Part shown: in pieces, positions 1 to 7,411 of the stretch | Position numbering within the stretch: the stretch's first letter is position 1 | Layout: each line of letters begins with the position of its first letter | Virus record (IMG/VR): IMGVR_UViG_3300046799_000011 | Location: 1 to 64,000 of that record | Strand: one strand, 5' to 3' | DNA: 64,000 nucleotides | From: a virus | Notes under the pieces: model-generated | Told to the model about the DNA's origin: nothing | The model's database searches: none | What the model saw: only the letters and a program-made list of their open reading frames with translations | Program-made: the position numbers and the translations under genes

Positions 1-428
1 CTAGGGGCTGGGAGGTGGGTAAGCCTCTGAAAGTCCGTCTACGGGGCTCTGACGGCTTCCGGCTCATGGAGACCGGATGTGAGATTATCTGGGCTACAGC
101 TTGGGAAGATGAAGCCAATGATTGGATCGGACCGCATATTGGTCTCCCAAAGCTTCCCCATATCGACTGGATAGACAAGAATCACTGGAATATTGAGAAG
201 CTTCACTGGAAAACAAAGAGAATTGTCCAATGGATGGCAGAAAATAGACCAGGAATACCCTTTATCTGGATTGATGACGAAGTTACCCGGAGAGATAGGG
301 ACTGGATAGAAGAATTTTGTCCAGAAGGTAGTGGAATTCTTCTTATTTCTCCTAAATACGGCCTTGAAGAGGGTCATTTCGAAAGAATAGAGGAGTGGAA
401 AGCCGAATGCCAGCCAATAATTGGATAG
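1..428 (+). CDS. HAD domain of Swiss-army-knife RNA repair type (5' end outside window)
   Basis: The frame is open to the left edge, so the true start lies upstream; a GTG at 15 is only the first in-window candidate. What is visible resembles the HAD domain found in RNA-repair proteins: WATAWEDEAN near the start, GLPKLPHIDW, a Trp/Lys-rich linker and the acidic motif PFIWIDDEVT, followed by LLISPKYGLEEGH. The nucleophile motif (DxDG) expected at the N-terminus would be outside the window. Such domains are predicted phosphatases acting on nucleic acid ends. The protein fits with the RNA ligase and polynucleotide kinase encoded elsewhere in the window. Family assignment is by motif memory. Confidence 0.7.
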   Translation, partial: RGWEVGKPLKVRLRGSDGFRLMETGCEIIWATAWEDEANDWIGPHIGLPKLPHIDWIDKNHWNIEKLHWKTKRIVQWMAENRPGIPFIWIDDEVTRRDRDWIEEFCPEGSGILLISPKYGLEEGHFERIEEWKAECQPIIG

Positions 429-568
429 ATCATGTAAATCTGGGTAATGGAAGATATCGCATGTACAACATAAAGTACAAATTGTATTATCTATTCGATA
501 AACATGACCACGTATTAGGTACAAGAAAGACTGTTGAAGAGCTAATCCAATTCAATAAGGAGGTTTAG
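407..568 (+). CDS. small hypothetical protein, 53 aa
   Basis: The ATG at 407 lies inside the 3' end of the HAD gene and the frame runs to a stop at 566-568. The protein begins MPANNWIDHVNLGNGRY and is rich in Tyr and Lys, with a Y-L-F-D-K-H-D segment in the middle. It has no recognisable motif. The last codons contain the AAGGAGG that serves as ribosome binding site for the next gene at 571, which supports real translation through this interval. Confidence 0.6.
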   Translation: MPANNWIDHVNLGNGRYRMYNIKYKLYYLFDKHDHVLGTRKTVEELIQFNKEV

Positions 569-570
569 TA

Positions 571-741
571 ATGCGTCTTACCGCTAATAATCCAGGAGAA
601 CTTACAAAGGCAATGAAAAGGGTTGCTGTTCCGAAGTACCTATGGAAGCTGGATGCTCAAGCTCTTTACGATCTACTGGATTTGTACGCAATAACTACTA
701 CCTTGAGTGTAGTAACAGAATGGAAGAGGCAGAACCCATAA
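571..741 (+). CDS. small hypothetical protein, 56 aa
   Basis: The start at 571 is set by a strong AAGGAGG at 557-563. The protein (MRLTANNPGELTKAMKRVAV...) is basic, probably helical, and includes KYLWKLDAQALYDLLDLYA in its second half. It overlaps the downstream exoribonuclease start by 22 nt, suggesting translational coupling. No family is recognised. Confidence 0.65.
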   Translation: MRLTANNPGELTKAMKRVAVPKYLWKLDAQALYDLLDLYAITTTLSVVTEWKRQNP

Positions 742-1283
742 AGATTTACTATGATACGGAATTCCTTGAAAACGGGGAGACTATCCGATTAATAAGTATA
801 GGAATGATAAGAGAAGACGGTAAGACTCTCTACCGGGTAGTAAAGGACTATAAGCTCCTTCTTGACGCCGCAGAGAACCCGTGGATAAAAAAGAATGTCC
901 TTAGTAGTCTTCCGGTAACCTACGAGAGATTCAGTGGCATTCCTCTATGGGATGAACTCCATGGACATTTTGACCGTAGAATTCTTACTGACCGGAAGAT
1001 TATTGCGGAAGACGTAAAGAGGTTCGTACTTGATACACCGGATCCGGAACTATGGGCTTACTACGCCGCTTATGACCACGTAGCCATCTGTCAGCTATTC
1101 GGCAGGATGCTGGACCTACCTTCTGGATTCCCTATGTACACAAGAGACCTCAAGCAGGAAATCATGAGACTCGGTAATCCAAGAGTCCCAGAACAAGAAT
1201 CCGGGAACCATAATGCATTGGAAGATGCCCGATGGAACAAGATGACATACGAGTACTTAATGAATCTACAGAAGCGGATATGA
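720..1283 (+). CDS. 3'-5' exoribonuclease of the Rv2179c / RNase AS type, 187 aa
   Basis: This is a DEDD-fold exonuclease. Motif I is YYDTEFLENG near residue 12, with the catalytic Asp and Glu; YYAAYDHVAICQLFG carries the second-motif Asp; and HNALEDARWNKMTYEYL near the C-terminus carries the third-motif His and Asp. RNase AS of Mycobacterium (Rv2179c family) is an exoribonuclease with a preference for adenylate-rich RNA, so a role in RNA turnover during infection is likely. The ATG at 720 is preferred because the domain starts directly after it; an in-frame ATG at 642 would lie deep inside the preceding gene. The stop overlaps the next start as ATGA. Confidence 0.85.
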   Translation: MEEAEPIKIYYDTEFLENGETIRLISIGMIREDGKTLYRVVKDYKLLLDAAENPWIKKNVLSSLPVTYERFSGIPLWDELHGHFDRRILTDRKIIAEDVKRFVLDTPDPELWAYYAAYDHVAICQLFGRMLDLPSGFPMYTRDLKQEIMRLGNPRVPEQESGNHNALEDARWNKMTYEYLMNLQKRI

Positions 1284-1426
1284 CATTGGTAAGCCCTATC
1301 AAGCAGCCGGACAGACCCATCCGTAAATGTGAGAACTGCGGTAACAGAACAAGTCTTATCTACTGTCCCAGTACCAGATGCAAGAACAGAAAGACAATAA
1401 TAGTAAAGGATGAAGGACGGATCTAA
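1280..1426 (+). CDS. mini zinc-ribbon protein, 48 aa
   Basis: Starts at the ATGA overlap with the exoribonuclease. It has two cysteine knuckles, RKCENCGNRTSLIYC and a CKNRK segment, giving four Cys arranged as CxxC...C...C typical of a small Zn ribbon. It is the first of three adjacent mini zinc ribbons (next at 1456 and 1564). Function unknown; the position after an RNase would suit an RNA-binding or cofactor role, but that is inference. Confidence 0.7.
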   Translation: MTLVSPIKQPDRPIRKCENCGNRTSLIYCPSTRCKNRKTIIVKDEGRI

Positions 1427-1455
1427 CGATCCTAACCAGAAAGGTAACGAATCTA

Positions 1456-1560
1456 ATGGGTGACATAGAATACCGGAAGCAGTGGAAGTGTACGAAGTGT
1501 AATGCCGTCAGTACAAAGCCCGTATGCCCAAGACCGGGTTGCGATGGGAAGATGAAGTAA
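1456..1560 (+). CDS. mini zinc-ribbon protein, 34 aa
   Basis: A 34-residue protein with WKCTKCNAVSTKPVC followed by PGCDGKMK, i.e. CxxC and CxxxxC knuckles. AAGGTAACGA lies upstream as a weak ribosome binding site. Its sequence parallels the next gene (CDTCGALST...C...GC.G.MK), so the two are probably tandem duplicates. Confidence 0.6.
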   Translation: MGDIEYRKQWKCTKCNAVSTKPVCPRPGCDGKMK

Positions 1561-1563
1561 CCT

Positions 1564-1680
1564 GTGAAACACTATATGGAATGCGATACCTGTGGAGCCC
1601 TTAGTACCAACATACTAGATCCCAAGTGTCCCAGAAAAGGTTGTACAGGAACAATGAAAAAGAAGAAGACGCGGAGATAG
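1564..1680 (+). CDS. mini zinc-ribbon protein, 38 aa
   Basis: The frame runs from GTG 1564 (or ATG 1576) to a TAG at 1678-1680. It shows CDTCGALST and CPRKGCTGTMKKKK, a CxxC...CxxxxC ribbon with a very basic tail. Clear paralogue of the 1456 gene. The start is uncertain because no good ribosome binding site is visible. Confidence 0.6.
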   Translation: MKHYMECDTCGALSTNILDPKCPRKGCTGTMKKKKTRR

Positions 1681-1681
1681 A

Positions 1682-1828
1682 ATGGCAGAACAGGACAAGA
1701 CCCCAGTAACAGAGAACGGCTATAGAATCTCTTTCAACGGAAAGATGTGGCAAGCCGTTAAGGATAGCGTAGTAAGGTTTATGTACAAGGACAAGAACGC
1801 AGTAATAACCTGGGCCAAGAACAACTAG
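1682..1828 (+). CDS. small hypothetical protein, 48 aa
   Basis: The ATG at 1682 follows the previous stop by one base. The protein (MAEQDKTPVTENGYRIS...) contains GKMWQAVKDSVVRFMYKDKN and ends in WAKNN. It is the last gene of the plus-strand operon, ending just before a terminator hairpin. No family recognised. Confidence 0.55.
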   Translation: MAEQDKTPVTENGYRISFNGKMWQAVKDSVVRFMYKDKNAVITWAKNN

Positions 1829-1835
1829 CCTAAAT

Positions 1836-1876
1836 AAAAATCCCCTTTCCCTCATAACGAGAGATCGGGGATTTTT
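1836..1876. terminator. bidirectional rho-independent terminator
   Basis: Perfect 10-bp inverted repeat AAAAATCCCC (1836-1845) and GGGGATTTTT (1867-1876), A-tract on one side and T-tract on the other. It sits between the convergent genes ending at 1828 (+) and 1880 (-) and can serve both. Confidence 0.85.
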
Positions 1877-1879
1877 ATT

Positions 1880-2071
1880 TTAGCCTACATAAATAACAAT
1901 GACATAAACACTCTTACGCTGTCTCTTCACACCAACAGAAACCTTCTTTCCTGCCCTTTTGGCATTCCGCATAATATAGTTCTTTTCTACTGAGTAGTTC
2001 TCAGTAACATATTTCCATGCGGCATCCTCAGTAGTGAATACATGATCCGTGTATACCTCTTGTCTGGCCAT
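1880..2071 (-). CDS. small basic hypothetical protein, 63 aa
   Basis: A lone minus-strand gene starting MARQEVYTDHVFTTEDAAWKY and ending with a very basic KRAGKKVSVGVKRQRKS stretch and a hydrophobic VYVIVIYVG tail. The promoter at 2078-2106 places the expected transcription start at or next to the ATG, so the message should be leaderless. No family recognised. Confidence 0.7.
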   Translation of the reverse strand: MARQEVYTDHVFTTEDAAWKYVTENYSVEKNYIMRNAKRAGKKVSVGVKRQRKSVYVIVIYVG

Positions 2072-2077
2072 GGGAAG

Positions 2078-2106
2078 ATACTAACAGATACGTAGTACGT
2101 TGTCAA
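2078..2106 (-). promoter_or_regulatory. HrdB-like promoter of the 1880-2071 gene
   Basis: On the minus strand TTGACA (2106-2101), a 17-bp spacer and TAGTAT (2083-2078). The -10 ends seven bases before the ATG, so transcription should begin at the start codon. Confidence 0.75.
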
Positions 2107-2256
2107 CAATGAAATTCAATTTTTAATAGGGCTTTTATAGAAAAAGATACAGTACTTTGAAAATAGCCAAATCATATTCGCAAAACCGGGCCGCCCCTTT
2201 TGTCCACATATGTCGTTAATGGTACCCCCTTCCCCATATGGTTATTATGTCCGTTT

Positions 2257-2300
2257 CACCCTTATTAGCCTAGGGGATCACCCTTATGCCTATAGGGGAT
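2257..2300 (+). repeat. 22-bp tandem direct repeat, two units
   Basis: Units 2257-2278 and 2279-2300 both begin CACCCTTAT and end GGGGAT; they differ only in the middle (TAGCCTA against GCCTATA). The contiguous, iteron-like arrangement in non-coding DNA suggests a protein-binding site. Confidence 0.65.
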
Positions 2301-2497
2301 GTATGTCATACCTAAGGATGATATGGGAGCTATGTTGGGGATGATATGTATGCCTGGAATGCCATATATTACATAGAGTTATCATATTACTAGGGGAAAA
2401 GGGGATCTAATCCCTATTTTCGTTACTATCCGTTATATTCTGTATGTCCGATATGCCATTTATAGTCTATTTAGGCGATACGGGGGATATATGAGGG

Positions 2498-2527
2498 TTG
2501 ACATGATAGGAGTGTGGTGCCTGATAT
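2498..2527 (+). promoter_or_regulatory. candidate promoter upstream of the early plus-strand genes
   Basis: TTGACA at 2498-2503, 18-bp spacer, TGATAT at 2522-2527. The -35 is perfect, the -10 weaker. It points toward the gene at 3007 with a long leader. A second TTGACA near 2796 has a poorer -10 (TTACCA). Confidence 0.45.
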
Positions 2528-3006
2528 AACACTATTTGATCCCGCACAAGAGTTGATCCTCTTACCTAGAGTGATGTACTGATGGAGTGTCATAGTCATG
2601 TATGTCTATGTTCCCTGGTCAAGGGCTATATCTAATGGGCTGTCAGGTATAAGTGATGGAGCGTCATATACTACGTAGGGTTATATTGCTCTCTAAGAGC
2701 CTGCCAGGCATGGGGGTGAGTGGTTGGACCTAGAGCATGATCCAAAGCCCTTAGAGAGGCGTACAGAGCTTTCCTGGCTATACCTATCAGTAGCGTTGAC
2801 AGGCTGTTCTCTCTATGCTTACCAGAGATGATCTTCTTATCCTCCGGAGGCCCAAAATTCCCTAAAAGGGACATAGAGGACGCCATTGTTCAAGCTTGCG
2901 TAAAGACTTGGTCATGGGTAGGGGTCTGGAGTTGCGGAAAGCCCTGGTCAAGAGGAGAGTCCCCCTATCGCACAACGCGTGCGAGTGAAGGCAAGGGAGA
3001 GACACC

Positions 3007-4605
3007 ATGCGAAACGTCAAGCTCAGTAAGGCAATGGTTACCGCGCTCCGCACGGTTGAGACGCACGCTGATGGCCGTATGGCCCTTCCGGCTGGGACGC
3101 GTACGGGAACGGCTGTTGCCCTCATCGAACGCGGTATCTGCCTGCCCCTCAATGGCGATGACTGCCACTTCCTTACTCGCCAGGGTGTCAGTGCATGGGT
3201 CACGGCATCGGGAGATGACGCATGGAATGGCTGCAAGGTGTCTGTGAGCGACGATGAGCACTCGATGGGGGAGTTCACCCCGGACGCTCCCGTTGAGCCT
3301 GTAGGGGATGCTGAGACTGCCTATTGGGCACAGATTGCCGTTGCGGATGCTGCCATGGCGGATCAGCGTGTGGCGGATCTTACGATCATGTCGAATGACT
3401 CCATCATGAGCAATGAGTGCACTTGCTCTCCGGGCGCTCCCTCCCCCGGCAATCACCCGTGCCTGCATTGTGGTGGCGACAACTCATGGTGTGCCAAGCA
3501 CTACCCGGCTCCGCCTGCCATTGACACGCAGGACATTCCCTCTGTGCCCAACATGGTTGACGTTCCCTCTGTGTGCTACTGGGCATGCGAGAACAACGTC
3601 ACGGGCGCATTCTGCGACTACGTCGGGCGTACTGAGGGTGTGTGCGATGAGCATGCCTACAGGGTCACCACACCTATCACTCCGGTTGTTGACCCCTTTG
3701 TTAGTCCCTCGCTTGCTCTCGTGCGTGCCGTTGTGAGTGGTGCTGTGCCTACGGCGTCGGTTATCCAGAATCGCTCTGGGAACTACGGCGTGACGCACTA
3801 TCACTCCCCTGCCTGTGGTGACGTCAAGCGAGAGATGAAGCACTGGGGACAGACTGAGAGTGACGTTATGTTCTTCCCCTTCAAGTCCGTCGCTGAAATC
3901 CTCATTCACGAATTCTCGGACGTTGCGAGTGATGAGAATGAGGTGAATTCGCGGGAGTGGTGGAGTTCAATCTTCCACAACGCGAATGAGGAGAAGTACA
4001 GCGGTATTCGCATCATGCCTTGCCTTTCCATTCCTGCGGGAACGACCAGTGATGGCAGCCCTATCGTCACGGATGGCAAGAACTACCGCGCGGGATTCAA
4101 GCGTCAGATTGTGGAAGATGAGCAGACCTCTTATGAGGTTCCTTCCCACACTCGTTACCCGCACGGCCGTAGTGGTCCGGATGACGTGACTGCCCTCACA
4201 GAGGTATTCGAGTCTGGCACCCGCATTGTCTCTCAGTCGGGTGACGCGGGAACGGTTATTCAGCCGTACATGACTGGCGTACTGGAATCCACGGGTACCC
4301 GCTTTGCTGCGGTAACTCTGGAAATGGACAACGGTGTGCGTCAGTCCGCGCTGATTGGTGACCTTGAAATTGAGGACGCCGGTTTTGTCGAGACCATGGT
4401 GACAAAGGAGTATGACCTTAGCGTCATGGTGGACGATTCCACGGGCGCAATGGTCTCCCTCGGTTGGGTCACTCTCACCATGAATGCCGCACAGGCGAAC
4501 GACACAGACCGCATTGCGGAGGCATACGGGGCCATCCACGGAACGGGCACCCCTCGCCACGGTTGGGCATCCATCATCGTCGTCAATGAGGTCTGTGACC
4601 TCTAG
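3007..4605 (+). CDS. large early protein of unknown function, 532 aa
   Basis: First gene of the plus-strand region, preceded by GGGAGAGACACC. The N-terminal 75 residues look like a compact domain (MRNVKLSKAMVTALRTVE...). A Cys/His-rich segment follows around residues 137-210, with clusters such as CTCSPG, CLHCGGDNSWCAKH, CYWACEN and CDEHAY, which could bind one or two zinc ions. The C-terminal third is Thr/Ser/Val-rich. No enzyme motif is recognised. Codon use favours CGC, GGC and ACG more than the minus-strand operons. Its position as first gene behind a control region suggests a host-takeover role. Confidence 0.8.
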   Translation: MRNVKLSKAMVTALRTVETHADGRMALPAGTRTGTAVALIERGICLPLNGDDCHFLTRQGVSAWVTASGDDAWNGCKVSVSDDEHSMGEFTPDAPVEPVGDAETAYWAQIAVADAAMADQRVADLTIMSNDSIMSNECTCSPGAPSPGNHPCLHCGGDNSWCAKHYPAPPAIDTQDIPSVPNMVDVPSVCYWACENNVTGAFCDYVGRTEGVCDEHAYRVTTPITPVVDPFVSPSLALVRAVVSGAVPTASVIQNRSGNYGVTHYHSPACGDVKREMKHWGQTESDVMFFPFKSVAEILIHEFSDVASDENEVNSREWWSSIFHNANEEKYSGIRIMPCLSIPAGTTSDGSPIVTDGKNYRAGFKRQIVEDEQTSYEVPSHTRYPHGRSGPDDVTALTEVFESGTRIVSQSGDAGTVIQPYMTGVLESTGTRFAAVTLEMDNGVRQSALIGDLEIEDAGFVETMVTKEYDLSVMVDDSTGAMVSLGWVTLTMNAAQANDTDRIAEAYGAIHGTGTPRHGWASIIVVNEVCDL

Positions 4606-4617
4606 AATGCACAGAAT

Positions 4618-4651
4618 GGCCCCTAGGACGCTCTAACAGGTTCTAGGGGCC
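4618..4651 (+). terminator. stem-loop after the 3007 gene
   Basis: A 12-bp inverted repeat with one mismatch, GGCCCCTAGGAC (4618-4629) and GTTCTAGGGGCC (4640-4651). No U-tract follows, so it may be an RNA processing or attenuation structure. The sequence AAACGATCTT shortly downstream recurs before the 6588 gene. Confidence 0.5.
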
Positions 4652-4711
4652 CCGTTGGTCCAACCATCCGAAACGATCTTTCTACAGAGCAACTGAGAGG
4701 TTTTGATCATC

Positions 4712-6481
4712 ATGGCAGTCACGGGTGCACGTCTCAACGGAGCAGTACTTCACGTCATCAAGAACGGGATGAGCCACGACGTAAGCGCGTGTGGCCGTGT
4801 GGTCATTGCGGGCAAGGGTGAGGGCATGCGTATGTGCCGTACCTGTGTCCGTGTGAATGAGGACGCTAGGCGTATCGATGACAAGCGGCGCAAGACCTCT
4901 CGTGATGCCCGTATGGCTGCAAGCATTACGGGTGAGGAAATTCAGACTGAATTCATTTCGTGGGAATTCGATTTGACTGCATTCGAATTGGCAATGACCG
5001 AAGAAAAGATTGCCAAGATCAATGCGCGGTGTGAAAAGCGCGGTATTCCTGGTGGATTGAATGTGGAATCCCATGAGGAAACGCGTAAAGAGACGAATAT
5101 CTTCGGTGTCACAACCGAATGGATTGTATTCGCTACCCGCATTACCGGAATTGCGCCTAAGCTTCCCGACTGGGAATTCGTCGCCACCCTGGATTACGAC
5201 CAGCACGCGGGTTTGATTGTGCGCACGTATCCCGGCGTCAATTCCATTGACCGTAGCGAATTGCGTGAGGGATTCTGCGACCATTGCCAGACTGACCGTT
5301 ACCGCAAGAGCACGTATGTCATGCGGAACACAAAGACTGGCGAACAAGTCCAGGTCGGCTCATCTTGCATAAAGGACTTCACAGGCTGGACAGCACTTCC
5401 CTACACGTTCGACCGCATGGCGAGTGACGTTGAGGAATTCAGTGGTGGATTTGGTGGCGGAGCACGTGACGTAACCACACTGACCGTTCTTGGCATTGCC
5501 TGGGCTTGTGTGACTGAGTACGGCTACGTCAAGTCTCGGGACATGAACTCCACTGTGGGTTATGTGCGTGACGTACTGAATCCCCCTAAGAAGATTTCTT
5601 CCGAAGATCTTGCCGAATTGCGGCGTCTTGCCGTTCATGGTGAATCCATGGAAGGAAAGGCCAAGGAATTGCAGGCATGGATTCTGTCGGATGAATTCAG
5701 CGGTAATTCCGAATACGTCCTCAACCTGAAATCCATTATCGGTGCGAAGATGGTTTCCCCTCGCAATATGGGTATCCTTTGCTCTGCTCCGCAGGCATGG
5801 GCAAAGCACTTGGAAAAGACCTTTATCAATAAGGTCGAGAAATCAGAGAATGTCAGTGCTCATGTCGGCGAAATTGGTGAGCGCTGGGAACTGCTTCTCA
5901 AGGTCGAGTCTGAGCGCTACATTGAGACTGCCTACGGTAGTTCGACGCTTTACCGCATGAGTGACGCTAGCGGTAATGTCTTCAAGTGGTTCGCGTCGAA
6001 TGACATTCTCTCGGACTACATCGGCGAGTATGTCAGCATTGCTGCGGGCATCAAGGCTCACAATGAATGGAAGGGAGTTGACGAGACTAGTTTGACCCGC
6101 TGCAAGGTAATTGGGGATATCGAAATTCCCCGCAAAATCAAGGATGCAACCGTAAAGGCAACCTTTGAGATAAAGGTTTCGGATGCGGTAATCAACATGA
6201 ATGAGGTTTACCTCATGAATGGTGAGTACTTCCGTATTCGGACCACAAAGGGAATTGCCTACGCGGTTCGCCACACTGCGGACGGCTGGACCTACGCACA
6301 GGGATCCATTCGGCAGCTTGAGCGTATGGGCACGGTCCTTACGGCCGATGACGCTGCAAGGTTCGGACATGAGCACAAGCGGTGTGTGTACTGCCACAAG
6401 AATCTGACCGACGCTCGTTCCATGGGTGTTGGCTACGGTTCCGACTGTGCAAGCGCGCATGGTCTTCCTTGGGGTGAGTAG
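4712..6481 (+). CDS. large zinc-binding early protein with C-terminal DUF6011-like domain, 589 aa
   Basis: Three Cys-rich regions are visible: CRTCV near residue 45, FCDHCQTDRYRK...GSSCIKDFTGW around residues 190-230, and a C-terminal RCVYCHKNLTDARSMG...GSDCASAHG. The last matches the small DUF6011 pattern (two CxxC-like pairs around L-T-D-x-x-S). The middle part is a long mixed region with no enzyme motif. A TTG at 4703 is an alternative start; ATG 4712 is used because the GAGAGG at 4695 is too close to the TTG. Probably a nucleic-acid-binding early protein; the role is unknown. Confidence 0.75.
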   Translation: MAVTGARLNGAVLHVIKNGMSHDVSACGRVVIAGKGEGMRMCRTCVRVNEDARRIDDKRRKTSRDARMAASITGEEIQTEFISWEFDLTAFELAMTEEKIAKINARCEKRGIPGGLNVESHEETRKETNIFGVTTEWIVFATRITGIAPKLPDWEFVATLDYDQHAGLIVRTYPGVNSIDRSELREGFCDHCQTDRYRKSTYVMRNTKTGEQVQVGSSCIKDFTGWTALPYTFDRMASDVEEFSGGFGGGARDVTTLTVLGIAWACVTEYGYVKSRDMNSTVGYVRDVLNPPKKISSEDLAELRRLAVHGESMEGKAKELQAWILSDEFSGNSEYVLNLKSIIGAKMVSPRNMGILCSAPQAWAKHLEKTFINKVEKSENVSAHVGEIGERWELLLKVESERYIETAYGSSTLYRMSDASGNVFKWFASNDILSDYIGEYVSIAAGIKAHNEWKGVDETSLTRCKVIGDIEIPRKIKDATVKATFEIKVSDAVINMNEVYLMNGEYFRIRTTKGIAYAVRHTADGWTYAQGSIRQLERMGTVLTADDAARFGHEHKRCVYCHKNLTDARSMGVGYGSDCASAHGLPWGE

Positions 6482-6587
6482 CAGTACCTCTAGAACGGCC
6501 CTCACGGCCCCTCTGAGCGTCTTACAGGGTGGCTGTGGGGGAGTTGTCCAACTACATCAAACGATCTTGTTAGAGGGGCGTACAGCG

Positions 6588-6971
6588 ATGCGTATCTATC
6601 GAGTGGCCAAGCCTGTAAGTGAGTCAGGGCATTTCCCTGGTGGTCCTTACGTGTACATCCCTGAGCATGACTGGGGCACCCGCAGGGATCTTAATAAAAT
6701 GATGATGGACCACAGTTCAAACCCAACACACCCCGCACCATGGCATGAAGGTCATGGGGAGATGATGCCCTCAGAGCGTTGTGGTTTCTCCGATGAGCTG
6801 CAATTGCTGGAATGGTTTGACGGATATCTGGATATGCTGGATTTCCGAGGCTTTGAAGTATATGAATACGAGGTTTACGAGGATTGTGTACACGAGTACA
6901 CATATCAAACAATATTCGATGAGCGAGACGCTGAATTTATCCGCAAATACCCGATCAATGTAAAGGTGTGA
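6588..6971 (+). CDS. hypothetical early protein, 127 aa
   Basis: Starts MRIYRVAKPVSESGHFPGGP. It contains a CGFSDELQLLEWFDGYLDML stretch and a Tyr/Glu-rich YEYEVYEDCVHEY segment. Proteins of this general type (MRIYR start, GGPY, a ...WF..Y... segment) occur in many phages and bacteria without known function. The leader contains AAACGATCTTGTTAG, close to the leader of the 4712 gene. Confidence 0.75.
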   Translation: MRIYRVAKPVSESGHFPGGPYVYIPEHDWGTRRDLNKMMMDHSSNPTHPAPWHEGHGEMMPSERCGFSDELQLLEWFDGYLDMLDFRGFEVYEYEVYEDCVHEYTYQTIFDERDAEFIRKYPINVKV

Positions 6972-6978
6972 ATAAATA

Positions 6979-7164
6979 ATGTCTGAAATTGAGCGCGCTA
7001 TCTCCCTGTCAATACTTTTGGCCGAAATGATTAAGCGAGGGGAAATAACTCGCCTACTCGCAACAAAGATTTACCGTACGGCTTTTGGCACCCAATTGGC
7101 AGAAACGCTATTCATGATTGATAGCGCAATTGGAAATCTGAATGAAGGAGTTTCTCTGAAATGA
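6979..7164 (+). CDS. small helical protein, 61 aa
   Basis: MSEIERAISLSILLAEMIKRG and the following segments are heptad-like and should form two or three amphipathic helices. The stop overlaps the next ATG (ATGA at 7161). No strong ribosome binding site upstream; coupling to the previous gene is likely. Confidence 0.65.
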   Translation: MSEIERAISLSILLAEMIKRGEITRLLATKIYRTAFGTQLAETLFMIDSAIGNLNEGVSLK

Positions 7165-7244
7165 GGAAATTGTTCTGGGCTATTCGTCGGAAGTGGCATA
7201 GGCCAAAGCTTGACGAGTACGGCTATTGCACTCGATGCGATTAG
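7161..7244 (+). CDS. 27-residue basic peptide with CxxC
   Basis: Reads MRKLFWAIRRKWHRPKLDEY followed by GYCTRCD. The ATGA overlap with the previous gene and the AAGGAG inside that gene's last codons support translation. Very basic, ending in a single CxxC. Confidence 0.5.
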   Translation: MRKLFWAIRRKWHRPKLDEYGYCTRCD

Positions 7245-7254
7245 GAGAATAGAA

Positions 7255-7386
7255 ATGCATTTCTTGCACAAGTGGGGTAACTGGCGTTCAATGTTTCCCT
7301 CCCTCGGTGTCAGTAGTAGTTTTCAGTATCGGGTATGCTCTGTGTGTGGCAGACAGCAGAACCGTAGGGTTACTACTAAGGGTTGA
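7255..7386 (+). CDS. 43-residue protein with CxxC
   Basis: Preceded by AGGAGAATAGAA. It reads MHFLHKWGNWRSMFPS..., carries CSVCG and ends in a basic RQQNRRVTTKG tail. The TGA stop lies within the TTGACA of the promoter at 7383. Confidence 0.55.
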   Translation: MHFLHKWGNWRSMFPSLGVSSSFQYRVCSVCGRQQNRRVTTKG

Positions 7387-7411
7387 CAGATCCTTCGGAT
7401 CCCTGTACCCT
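7383..7411 (+). promoter_or_regulatory. promoter before the AT-rich hairpin array
   Basis: TTGACA 7383-7388, 17-bp spacer, TACCCT 7406-7411. The spacer contains the small palindrome GATCC-TTC-GGATC. Transcription would run through the hairpins at 7410-7593 into the 7583 gene. Confidence 0.6.

Larger units (their letters stand above)
2107..3006. other. 900-bp intergenic region, AT-rich, repeat-bearing
   Basis: No convincing gene: the open frames lack ribosome binding sites. The left two thirds are AT-rich with many CATATG/GATATG words. Direct repeats seen: a 22-bp tandem pair at 2257-2300, GGATGATATG at 2316 and 2339, TGATGGAGTGTCATA near 2580 with a one-base variant near 2655, and CCCTGGTCAAG near 2611 and 2941. 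A promoter-like sequence lies at 2498. Just upstream of 3007 is the AGGGAGAGACACC leader. Could be a replication origin, the edge of a terminal repeat, or an early-promoter control region. Confidence 0.6.

Noticed and set aside
2671-2886. A 71-codon minus-strand frame in the gene-free region
   Set aside because: No ribosome binding site, no neighbouring gene on that strand and no recognisable motif. The product is not obviously nonsense, so a small chance remains.
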